Below are positions 55,727-64,000 of a DNA stretch of 64,000 nucleotides, in pieces; positions within the stretch are counted from its first letter, which is position 1; each line of letters opens with the position of its first letter. Both the position numbers and the translations under genes were made by a program. Under the pieces are notes generated by a model, which saw nothing but the letters and a program-made list of their open reading frames with translations, did no database searches and had not been told where the DNA came from. The stretch is from positions 124,001-188,000 of the forward strand of contig NZ_WJPO01000003.1 in assembly GCF_009649175.1 (NCBI RefSeq), given 5' to 3'. Origin of the DNA: Rhodovulum strictum. Lineage in GTDB: Bacteria > Pseudomonadota > Alphaproteobacteria > Rhodobacterales > Rhodobacteraceae.

Positions 55727-56943
55727 GCCCCGTCGCCCGCGCTTTGGAGGTGGCCCTGTCCGCCTCCTGCGCGGGTGATGCGCCGCTCGGGGTTGCGGTC
55801 TCGGGCGGGGGGGATTCCGTGGCGCTGCTGCTGGCGCTGGCCGGGCGCCGGGTGCATGCCGTCACCGTCGATCATGGCCTCAGGCCCGGGGCAGCCGCCG
55901 AAGCCCAATTCGTGGCCGGGATCTGCGCCCGGCTTGGCCTGCGGCATGACACGCTGCGCTGGCAGGGCTGGGACGGGCAGGGCAATCTTCAGGATTCGGC
56001 GCGCCGGGCGCGCTATCGGCTGATCGCCGACTGGGCGGCGGCGCAGGGGATCGGGCGGGTGGCCCTTGGCCATACGCGCGACGATCAGGCCGAAACGGTG
56101 CTGATGCGGCTTGCGCGCGGGGCAGGGGTGGACGGGCTGTCGGCCATGGCCCCCCGGCGTGAGTCCCTGGGCGTGACATGGCTGCGGCCATTGCTTGGCC
56201 TGTCGCGGGCCGATCTGCGCGCCTACCTGGCCGAGCGTGGGCAGGGCTGGATCGAGGATCCCTCGAACGAGGATGCCCGCTTCGACCGGGTGCAGGCCCG
56301 CCGGACGCTGGCCGCGCTGGCGCCCCTTGGGATCACCGCCGAGGGGTTGGCGGAGACCGCTGCGCGCATGGGGACGGCCCGCGCAGCGCTGGAGGCGGCG
56401 ACGCTGGAGGCGGCGGGGCGGGTGGCGCGCGAGGATCGGGGCGATGTGGTCCTGTCCCGCGCCGGGCTTGACGCGCTGCAAGGCGAGATCGCGCGGCGCC
56501 TGCTGGTCGCGTCGCTCTGCTGGGTCGCCTCCTCCGAATATCCGCCGCGCGCCGAGGCGCTGGCCGAAACGCTGGCCGCCCTGGGCAGCGCGCCCCGCGC
56601 CACGCTGCATGGCTGCCTGATCGCGCGCGAAACAGACGACCTGCGGATCGGGCGCGAACCGGCCGCACTGGCCGGAACGGTCGCCCCCGCGGGCGCGCTT
56701 TGGGACGGGCGCTGGTGGCTGGACGGCCCCGCCGAGCCGGGGCTTGAGATTCGCGCCCTGGGCGAGGGGGGGCTTGCGGCCTGTCCCGACTGGCGCGCAA
56801 CCGGGCTGCCGCGCGCCTCGCTTCTGGCCGCTCCGGCGGTCTGGCGGGGGGCGCACCTGGTCGCGGCGCCGCTGGCGGGGCTTTGCAACGGCTGGCAGGC
56901 CCGGCTTGCGACGACGTTAAGCCAGCGGATCATCTCGCATTGA
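55717..56943 (+). CDS. tilS: tRNA(Ile)-lysidine synthase
   Basis: TilS converts the CAU anticodon wobble C of tRNA(Ile2) to lysidine. The 408-residue protein has the PP-loop SGGGDS at 29-34, [17 protein letters not shown] and [15 protein letters not shown], all TilS markers. The start is set at GTG 55717, overlapping the cpoB stop; it lacks a strong ribosome-binding site, so translation is probably coupled. Any ATG further upstream lies deep in cpoB. Confidence 0.93.
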   Translation: MQLSPVARALEVALSASCAGDAPLGVAVSGGGDSVALLLALAGRRVHAVTVDHGLRPGAAAEAQFVAGICARLGLRHDTLRWQGWDGQGNLQDSARRARYRLIADWAAAQGIGRVALGHTRDDQAETVLMRLARGAGVDGLSAMAPRRESLGVTWLRPLLGLSRADLRAYLAERGQGWIEDPSNEDARFDRVQARRTLAALAPLGITAEGLAETAARMGTARAALEAATLEAAGRVAREDRGDVVLSRAGLDALQGEIARRLLVASLCWVASSEYPPRAEALAETLAALGSAPRATLHGCLIARETDDLRIGREPAALAGTVAPAGALWDGRWWLDGPAEPGLEIRALGEGGLAACPDWRATGLPRASLLAAPAVWRGAHLVAAPLAGLCNGWQARLATTLSQRIISH

Positions 56944-56967
56944 ACATGACCGCGTGATCGCTATCTT
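56940..56967 (+). promoter_or_regulatory. Putative promoter of ftsH
   Basis: TTGAAC at 56940-56945, a 16-bp spacer and TATCTT at 56962-56967, overlapping the tilS stop and about 55 bp before the ftsH GTG. It could also be read as a heat-shock-type -35 (TTGAA), but no matching CCCCAT-like -10 is seen. Confidence 0.45.
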
Positions 56968-57022
56968 AAGCCGACGGGGGGACTCCGCGGTCCGCCCGAG
57001 CCGTCATGTCAAGGAGTACGCC

Positions 57023-58933
<1,911 letters not shown>

Positions 58934-58954
58934 TCCTTTCGCGCTGAAGGACCG

Positions 58955-58992
58955 AAGCCCCGGAACCCGTGAAGGTTCCGGGGCTTTCGTTT
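58955..58992 (+). terminator. Rho-independent terminator of ftsH
   Basis: AAGCCCCGGAACC (58955-58967), a 6-nt CGTGAA loop, its exact complement at 58974-58986, then TCGTTT. It probably ends the tol-pal-tilS-ftsH transcripts. Confidence 0.87.
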
Positions 58993-59117
58993 GCGCCCCG
59001 GTCTTGATCGGCTGGCGCAGGCGCGTCGCTTGGGCGCCCTAATCCTTATGTATGCTGGTCCTGCCCGCCTCCTGCCGCTATCTCTGGCAAAAAGCGGCCT
59101 GGAGGGAGGAACAGGAC

Positions 59118-60794
59118 ATGGCCCCGAAATCCGATATCGAGATCGCCCGCGCGGCGCAGAAGCGTCCGATCCAGCAGATCGGCGCGTCGCTGGGCATCCC
59201 CGAGGGCGATCTGCTGCCCTATGGCCATGACAAGGCCAAGGTCGGGGCGGACTTCATCGCGGGGCTGAAGGAACGGCCGAACGGCAAGCTGATCCTCGTG
59301 ACCGCGATCAACCCGACGCCTGCGGGCGAGGGCAAGACGACGACGACGGTGGGGCTGGGCGACGGGCTGGCGCGGATCGGCAAGAAGGCCGCGATCTGCA
59401 TCCGCGAAGCCTCGCTCGGGCCATGCTTCGGGATGAAGGGGGGTGCTGCGGGCGGCGGTTATGCGCAGGTCGTGCCGATGGAGGACATGAACCTTCATTT
59501 CACCGGCGATTTCCACGCGATCACGTCGGCCCACAACCTGCTGGCGGCGATGATCGACAACCATATCTACTGGGGCAACGCGCTTGGCATCGACCAGCGC
59601 CGCGTGACCTGGCGGCGCGTGATGGACATGAACGACCGGGCGCTGCGCGACATGGTCTGTTCGCTGGGCGGCGTGGCGAATGGCTATCCGCGCCAGACCG
59701 GCTTCGATATCACCGTCGCCTCCGAAGTCATGGCGATCCTGTGTCTTGCGACCGACATCCATGACCTGCAAAAGCGTCTGGGCGACATCATCGTGGGCTA
59801 TACCGCCGAGCGCGCCCCGGTCCACGCCCGTGACCTGAAGGCGGACGGCGCGATGACGGTGCTGCTGAAGGATGCGTTGCAGCCGAACCTGGTGCAGACG
59901 CTGGAGAACACGCCCGCCTTCGTGCATGGCGGGCCGTTCGCCAATATCGCGCATGGCTGCAATTCCGTCATGGCGACCACCACGGCGCTGAAACTGGCCG
60001 ATTACGTCGTGACCGAAGCCGGGTTTGGGGCCGATCTGGGCGCCGAGAAGTTCATGAACATCAAGTGCCGCAAGGCCGGGCTGGCGCCCTCTGCGGTGGT
60101 GATCGTGGCGACCGTGCGCGCGCTGAAAATGAATGGCGGCGTGGCCAAGGCCGATCTGGGGGCCGAGAACGTGGCCGCGGTCACGGCAGGCTGTGCCAAT
60201 CTGGGCCGCCATATCGAGAATGTGAAATCCTTTGGCGTTCCGGCTGTCGTCGCGATCAACCATTTCGCCGGCGATACCGAGGCCGAGATCGCGGCCGTGC
60301 AGGACTATGCCTCGCATCAGGGCGCCGAGGCGATCCTGTGCCGACACTGGGCCGATGGCAGCGCGGGCATCGAGGCGCTGGCGCAGCGCGTCGTGGCACT
60401 GGCCGAGGCCGATCATCACGGCTTCGCGCCGCTTTATCCCGACGAGATGGGTCTGTTCCACAAGATCGAGACAATCGCCAAACGCATCTATCGCGCGGGC
60501 GAGGTGATCGCCGACAAGAAGATCCGCGACCAGTTGCATGCCTGGGAACAGGTGGGCTATGGCCATCTGCCGATCTGCATGGCCAAGACGCAATATTCCT
60601 TTACCACCGATCCGAATGTCCGCGGCGCGCCCGAGGATCATTCCGTGCCGGTGCGCGAGGTGCGGCTGGCCGCAGGGGCGGGCTTCGTCGTGGCGATCTG
60701 CGGCGAGATCATGACCATGCCCGGCCTGCCCAGCAGACCGGCGGCCGAGACCATCGGGCTGAACCCCGAGGGCCAGATCGAGGGGCTGTTCTGA
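59118..60794 (+). CDS. fhs: Formate-tetrahydrofolate ligase
   Basis: This enzyme makes 10-formyl-THF from formate, THF and ATP, and can run in reverse. The 558-residue length is normal. The ATP loop [16 protein letters not shown] lies at 66-81, with [10 protein letters not shown] and [14 protein letters not shown] in the expected places. GGAGGGAGGA precedes the ATG at 59118. It heads an fhs - chorismate mutase - folD operon. With folD, purU and the MTHFR-type gene at 17584, it completes the THF one-carbon interconversions in this window. Confidence 0.97.
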   Translation: MAPKSDIEIARAAQKRPIQQIGASLGIPEGDLLPYGHDKAKVGADFIAGLKERPNGKLILVTAINPTPAGEGKTTTTVGLGDGLARIGKKAAICIREASLGPCFGMKGGAAGGGYAQVVPMEDMNLHFTGDFHAITSAHNLLAAMIDNHIYWGNALGIDQRRVTWRRVMDMNDRALRDMVCSLGGVANGYPRQTGFDITVASEVMAILCLATDIHDLQKRLGDIIVGYTAERAPVHARDLKADGAMTVLLKDALQPNLVQTLENTPAFVHGGPFANIAHGCNSVMATTTALKLADYVVTEAGFGADLGAEKFMNIKCRKAGLAPSAVVIVATVRALKMNGGVAKADLGAENVAAVTAGCANLGRHIENVKSFGVPAVVAINHFAGDTEAEIAAVQDYASHQGAEAILCRHWADGSAGIEALAQRVVALAEADHHGFAPLYPDEMGLFHKIETIAKRIYRAGEVIADKKIRDQLHAWEQVGYGHLPICMAKTQYSFTTDPNVRGAPEDHSVPVREVRLAAGAGFVVAICGEIMTMPGLPSRPAAETIGLNPEGQIEGLF

Positions 60795-60865
60795 GGGCTG
60801 CATTGCAGCCCGCGGGGCGGCGCGGTAACAGGGGCGGGACCAAGGAGCGACGCAAGGAAACGCCG

Positions 60866-61174
60866 ATGATCCCGCCCGAATCCTGCCGGAGCATGGAGGA
60901 GTTGCGCGCCCAGATCGACGCGCTGGACGGCGATCTGGTGGCACGGCTGGCCGAACGCGCGCGCTATATCGACCGGGCGGCGGAACTGAAACCGGCCGAG
61001 GGGCTGCCCGCCCGGATCGGCCCGCGCATCGACGAGGTGATCGCCAGGGTCCGGGCGCGCGCCGCGGCAGAGGGGCTGGACCCCGAACTTGTGGAACGGC
61101 TCTGGCGCGAGCTGATCGAATGGTCGATCGCGCGCGAGGAGGTGGCGATGGGACAAGGGGAGACGAAGGCATGA
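60866..61174 (+). CDS. Chorismate mutase (AroQ class)
   Basis: This enzyme rearranges chorismate to prephenate for phenylalanine and tyrosine synthesis. The 102-residue all-helical protein has the pattern [33 protein letters not shown] (Arg and Asp/Lys at the active-site positions) and a final helix [25 protein letters not shown] precedes the ATG at 60866. It overlaps folD by 4 bp and follows fhs by 71 bp. Its place inside a folate operon is unusual outside this group. Confidence 0.9.
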   Translation: MIPPESCRSMEELRAQIDALDGDLVARLAERARYIDRAAELKPAEGLPARIGPRIDEVIARVRARAAAEGLDPELVERLWRELIEWSIAREEVAMGQGETKA

Positions 61175-62073
61175 GTGCGGAGATCATCGACGGCAAGGCA
61201 TTCGCCGCCACGATCCGCGGCAAGGTGGCCGAGCATGTGGCGCGGCTGCGGACCGAACACGGGCTGACGCCGGGGCTGGCGGTGGTGCTGGTGGGCGAGG
61301 ATCCGGCCAGCCAGGTCTATGTGCGCAACAAGGGCCAGCAGACCGAGGAATCGGGCATGGCCTCGTTCGAGCATCGCCTGCCCGCCGAGACCTCCGAGGC
61401 CGAATTGCTGGCGCTGATCGCCCGGCTGAACGCGGCGCCAGCGGTGCATGGGATCCTCGTGCAATTGCCGCTGCCCGATCATATCGACTCGGCCAAGGTT
61501 CTGGACGCGATTGATCCGGCCAAGGATGTCGATGGCTTCCACATCTCGAATGTCGGGCTGCTGGCGACGGGGCAGAAGGCGCTGGTGCCCTGCACGCCGC
61601 TGGGCTGCCTGATGCTGTTGCGCGACCGGCATGGCTCGCTTGCGGGGATGGATGCGGTGGTCGTCGGGCGGTCGAACATCGTTGGCAAGCCGATGGCCCA
61701 GCTTCTGCTGCGCGACAGTGCGACCGTGACCATCGCCCATTCCCGCACCCGCGATCTGGCCGGGGTGTGCCGCCGCGCCGATATCCTGGTGGCCGCGGTG
61801 GGCCGGCCCGAGATGATCCCCGGCGACTGGATCAAGCCCGGCGCCACGGTGATCGACGTGGGCATCAACCGCATTCCCGCCCCCGAAAAGGGCGAGGGCA
61901 AGTCGCGGCTGGTGGGGGATGTGCATTTCGACAGCGCCGTGCAGGTCGCGGGCGCGATCACGCCGGTTCCCGGCGGCGTCGGGCCGATGACGATTGCCTG
62001 CCTGCTGGCCAATACCCTGACCGCGTTTTGCCGCGCGCATGGTCTGGCCGAGCCCGAGGGGCTGACCGCCTGA
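61171..62073 (+). CDS. folD: Bifunctional methylene-THF dehydrogenase/methenyl-THF cyclohydrolase
   Basis: FolD interconverts 5,10-methylene-THF, 5,10-methenyl-THF and 10-formyl-THF with NADP. The 300-residue protein has the catalytic Tyr50/Lys54 ([12 protein letters not shown]), [16 protein letters not shown] and the nucleotide-binding motif [18 protein letters not shown]. It overlaps the chorismate mutase stop by 4 bp (ATGA). It links Fhs and PurU to MTHFR. Confidence 0.97.
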   Translation: MSAEIIDGKAFAATIRGKVAEHVARLRTEHGLTPGLAVVLVGEDPASQVYVRNKGQQTEESGMASFEHRLPAETSEAELLALIARLNAAPAVHGILVQLPLPDHIDSAKVLDAIDPAKDVDGFHISNVGLLATGQKALVPCTPLGCLMLLRDRHGSLAGMDAVVVGRSNIVGKPMAQLLLRDSATVTIAHSRTRDLAGVCRRADILVAAVGRPEMIPGDWIKPGATVIDVGINRIPAPEKGEGKSRLVGDVHFDSAVQVAGAITPVPGGVGPMTIACLLANTLTAFCRAHGLAEPEGLTA

Positions 62074-62079
62074 GCGCGC

Positions 62080-62514
62080 TCAGGCGCTGACCGGCACCAT
62101 CGTCCCCAGCAGCGTCGCCACATGGCAGCGCGTTCCGTCCTGTTCGGCATGGACATCGGCGCGCGCCACCATCAGCCGCTTGCCCGCCCGCACCACCTCG
62201 CCCCGCGCGATCAGCCGCGTGCCTGTCGCGGGGGCAAGCAGGTGGATCGTCATTTCGCTGGTCACGACTTCCTGCCCCGGCGCCATCAGGCTCAGCGCCG
62301 CATAGCCCGCCGCGCTGTCGCCTAGCGAAAAGGTCAGCCCGGCATGGGCCATGCCCTGCTGCTGGCCGAATTCGGGCCGGATCGGGGCGGCGATCTCGAC
62401 CAGACCCGGGGCGAGCGCGACGATCTCCGCGCCGATGGTCCGCATCATGGCCTGAAGGGCAAAGCTGGCCCGGACGGTTTCGGCATAATCGGGATTGCGC
62501 GGGGCATGGCTCAT
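62080..62514 (-). CDS. PaaI-like hotdog thioesterase
   Basis: This is a hotdog-fold acyl-CoA thioesterase, probably cytosolic, with unknown substrate. The 144-residue protein has QQQGMAHAGLTFSLGDSAAGYAAL in the position of the PaaI catalytic segment (catalytic Asp in LGDSAAG) and STEMTIHLL-type beta-strands after it. The ATG at 62514 (MSHAPRNPDY) is used. It is convergent with folD, 6 bp between stops. It is distinct from the true paaI at 3821. Confidence 0.85.
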   Translation of the reverse strand: MSHAPRNPDYAETVRASFALQAMMRTIGAEIVALAPGLVEIAAPIRPEFGQQQGMAHAGLTFSLGDSAAGYAALSLMAPGQEVVTSEMTIHLLAPATGTRLIARGEVVRAGKRLMVARADVHAEQDGTRCHVATLLGTMVPVSA

Positions 62515-62630
62515 TCGGACGTGTCTCCGGTTCCGGTCGGGCAAAGCCTAGCGCGGCCCCGCAAAGCCGGACAAGACAGGGGACAGGCCCCGGCAGGGGA
62601 TGACGCTGCGGAACGGACCTGACGTGCCTC

Positions 62631-63305
62631 TCAGCGGGCGCGTCCGGGGCGCATCGGAACCGCCAGCGCCCGCGGCCCCGTCAGGATCGCGACCGCGCCC
62701 GGCCCCATCAGCGCGTCCAGCACCGGCGCGTCACTGGCAAGCCCGCCGGTATAGGCACCAAAGGCGGGCAGGATCACGCGGGCCGCATCGGCCAGGAAAC
62801 AGGGCCGCGACACGCGCCGCCCGCCAAGGGAAAGACGCGCCTTGGGGTGGTAATGGCCCGAGATCTCGGCGGTTTCGCCGGGCCGCGCGATATGGCGGAA
62901 GGTTAGCGGCCCTTGGCGCATTTCGGCCAGATGGGTGCCGGGCAGGGTGGCGGGGCCGGGGTCGTGATTGCCCGCGATCCAGACCCAGCGCCGCCCCGCC
63001 ATCAGCCGCAACAGCCGGTCCTCGGCACCCGGCGGCAGGGCGCGGGCGGCGGCATCATCGTCGAAACTGTCGCCCAGACAGACCACGACCTGCGGCGCGG
63101 TGCGGGCGATCTCGGCCTCCAGCCGGGTCAGCGTTTCGGCGCTGTCATAGGGCGGCAGCAGCGTGCCGCCGCGCCGCGCCAGCCGCTCGGCCTTGCCCAG
63201 ATGCAGATCCGCCACCGCCAGCAGCCCCGCCTCGGCCCAGTAAAGCGCGCCCGAGGGCAGGGCGGACAGAAGGGCGCCGGACAGGGTGAGGGGATGGGCG
63301 GTCAT
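62631..63305 (-). CDS. pdeM: Ligase-associated DNA damage response endonuclease PdeM
   Basis: PdeM is a metallophosphoesterase encoded with the Lhr helicase, an ATP-dependent DNA ligase and an exonuclease in a DNA-damage-response set. The 224-residue protein has the binuclear metal motifs ADLHLGK (Asp33/His35), GDSFDD, GNHD and GHYHPK in order. It lies 38 bp downstream of the lhr-type gene on the same strand. The ligase and exonuclease genes are presumably to the right, outside the window. Confidence 0.92.
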   Translation of the reverse strand: MTAHPLTLSGALLSALPSGALYWAEAGLLAVADLHLGKAERLARRGGTLLPPYDSAETLTRLEAEIARTAPQVVVCLGDSFDDDAAARALPPGAEDRLLRLMAGRRWVWIAGNHDPGPATLPGTHLAEMRQGPLTFRHIARPGETAEISGHYHPKARLSLGGRRVSRPCFLADAARVILPAFGAYTGGLASDAPVLDALMGPGAVAILTGPRALAVPMRPGRAR

Positions 63306-63343
63306 GGCCCGTCTTCCCGCGAAAGCGCGCGCGCCGCAAGGGC

Positions 63344-64000
63344 TCAGGCCAGCCCCGCCTCGGCCATCAGACGGTCCGCCGCCGCGTCGATCAGGCGCTG
63401 TTCCGCCGCGCCCTGAACCGGGATGCGCCCGGCCTCAAGGAACAGCGGCGCGGCCAGCGGGGTGACGCGGGGGCGGCGCACATGGTCGATGCGGCCCTTG
63501 ACGCGGGCCAGCATCGCCTCGATCCGGCCGAAATCGACCAGCCCCTTCATCGCCTCTTCGCGGGTGATGTCCAGCATCAGGTGGCCGGGGTCGTATTTCA
63601 TCAGCGTGTCATACAGGATGTCCGAGGAAAACGTCGCCTGCCGCCCGGTCTTGCGCGTGCCGGGCAGGTTGCGCGCGATCAGGCCCGCGATCACGGCCGA
63701 ACTGCGGAAGGTGCGCTTCATCACGGCATTGCCCGCAAGCCAGCTCTCGAACGCGGCGCGCAGTCCGGTGGCGTCCAGCAGATCGGCCGGTGCCGTCACC
63801 TCGTCCAGCCCCCAGACCAGCGTGGCATAATCGGTCGCGACGAAACCCAAGGGCGCCAGCCCCGCCGACTCCATCCGCTGCGTGACCAGAAGGCCCAGCG
63901 TCTGCTGCGCGTTCCGGCCCGCGAAACCGTAGATGCACAGATGCTGCCGCCCCTCATGCGGGAAGGTCTCGACCAGCAGCCGGTCGCGTTCGGGCAGGCG
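63344..64000 (-). CDS. Ligase-associated DNA damage response DEXH-box helicase (Lhr type), C-terminal part
   Basis: Only the last 218 codons are inside the window; the 5' part runs off the right edge. The visible part has LPERDRLLVETFPHEGRQHL, IYGFAGRNAQQTLGLL, LGFVATDYATLVWGLDEV and FSSDILYDTLMKYDPGHLML, which belong to the Lhr C-terminal domain of large Lhr-family helicases. The motor motifs are not visible. It is co-directional with pdeM, its usual partner in this damage-response set. Confidence 0.9.
   Translation of the reverse strand, partial: RLPERDRLLVETFPHEGRQHLCIYGFAGRNAQQTLGLLVTQRMESAGLAPLGFVATDYATLVWGLDEVTAPADLLDATGLRAAFESWLAGNAVMKRTFRSSAVIAGLIARNLPGTRKTGRQATFSSDILYDTLMKYDPGHLMLDITREEAMKGLVDFGRIEAMLARVKGRIDHVRRPRVTPLAAPLFLEAGRIPVQGAAEQRLIDAAADRLMAEAGLA

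Overview
The window is very GC-rich and almost fully coding. Gene content and order point to an alphaproteobacterium of the Rhodobacteraceae (Rhodobacter/Paracoccus-like). The supporting signs are the ruvCAB - (unknown gene) - ybgC - tolQRAB-pal-cpoB-tilS-ftsH chain, a VPLPA/PEP-CTERM-type protein, a TRAP transporter, a Mg-type HemB without the zinc cysteines, GatCA, and a type A RNase P RNA. This is an inference from recognised families, not a taxonomic search. No tRNA, rRNA, insertion sequence, prophage or CRISPR array was seen.

Layout. 1-5.6 kb: an aryl-acid block, with iorA (partial) and a DctPQM TRAP transporter on the minus strand diverging from paaI-paaK. 5.7-13.6 kb: a membrane-anchored protein of unknown function, purU, gatCA, a lipoprotein with a C-terminal calcium-binding-like motif, an AmiD-type amidase, rnpB, two tandem DUF533 paralogues, and rpmG with its own promoter and terminator. 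13.8-18.8 kb: a minus-strand corrinoid/one-carbon operon (small 'virulence factor' family protein, MTHFR, methyl-THF:corrinoid methyltransferase, a lipoprotein, and a 2Fe-2S/ASKHA corrinoid-activating protein). 19.1-26.1 kb: a VPLPA-CTERM-like protein behind a perfect 13-bp inverted repeat, ppx/gppA, rlmE, aroQ, a Tat-exported cyclase-family protein, an AhpD-like protein, a YSC84 lipoprotein, hemB and a four-helix membrane protein. 26.1-35.1 kb: mfd, a Bcr/CflA exporter, a FrnE-like thioredoxin-fold protein, an acyl-CoA synthetase, an entericidin-type mini-lipoprotein and an orphan family-5 solute-binding protein.

35.1-46.6 kb: a well-formed candidate small RNA with its own promoter and terminator, 3-hydroxybutyrate dehydrogenase and a patatin, an FmdB zinc ribbon, rhlE, exoD, a Sel1-repeat protein, apt and mtnP (methylthioadenosine to adenine to AMP), a GNAT enzyme, msrA, a P-loop kinase-like protein, prmA, a small membrane protein and a DUF1127 protein. 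47.1-58.9 kb: Holliday-junction processing (ruvCAB), then the Tol-Pal envelope operon, tilS and ftsH. 59.1-64 kb: fhs - chorismate mutase - folD, a thioesterase, then pdeM and the end of an lhr-type helicase gene from the ligase-associated DNA-damage-response set.

One theme recurs. The window holds nearly a full tetrahydrofolate one-carbon route: corrinoid methyl transfer to THF, MTHFR, FolD, and then Fhs or PurU releasing formate. The methyl-donor-specific methyltransferase and the corrinoid carrier protein of the 13.8-18.8 kb operon are not present here. Small structured elements also stand out: the candidate sRNA at about 35179-35255, the hairpin in front of the CTERM gene, and a dispersed short repeat with at least three copies.
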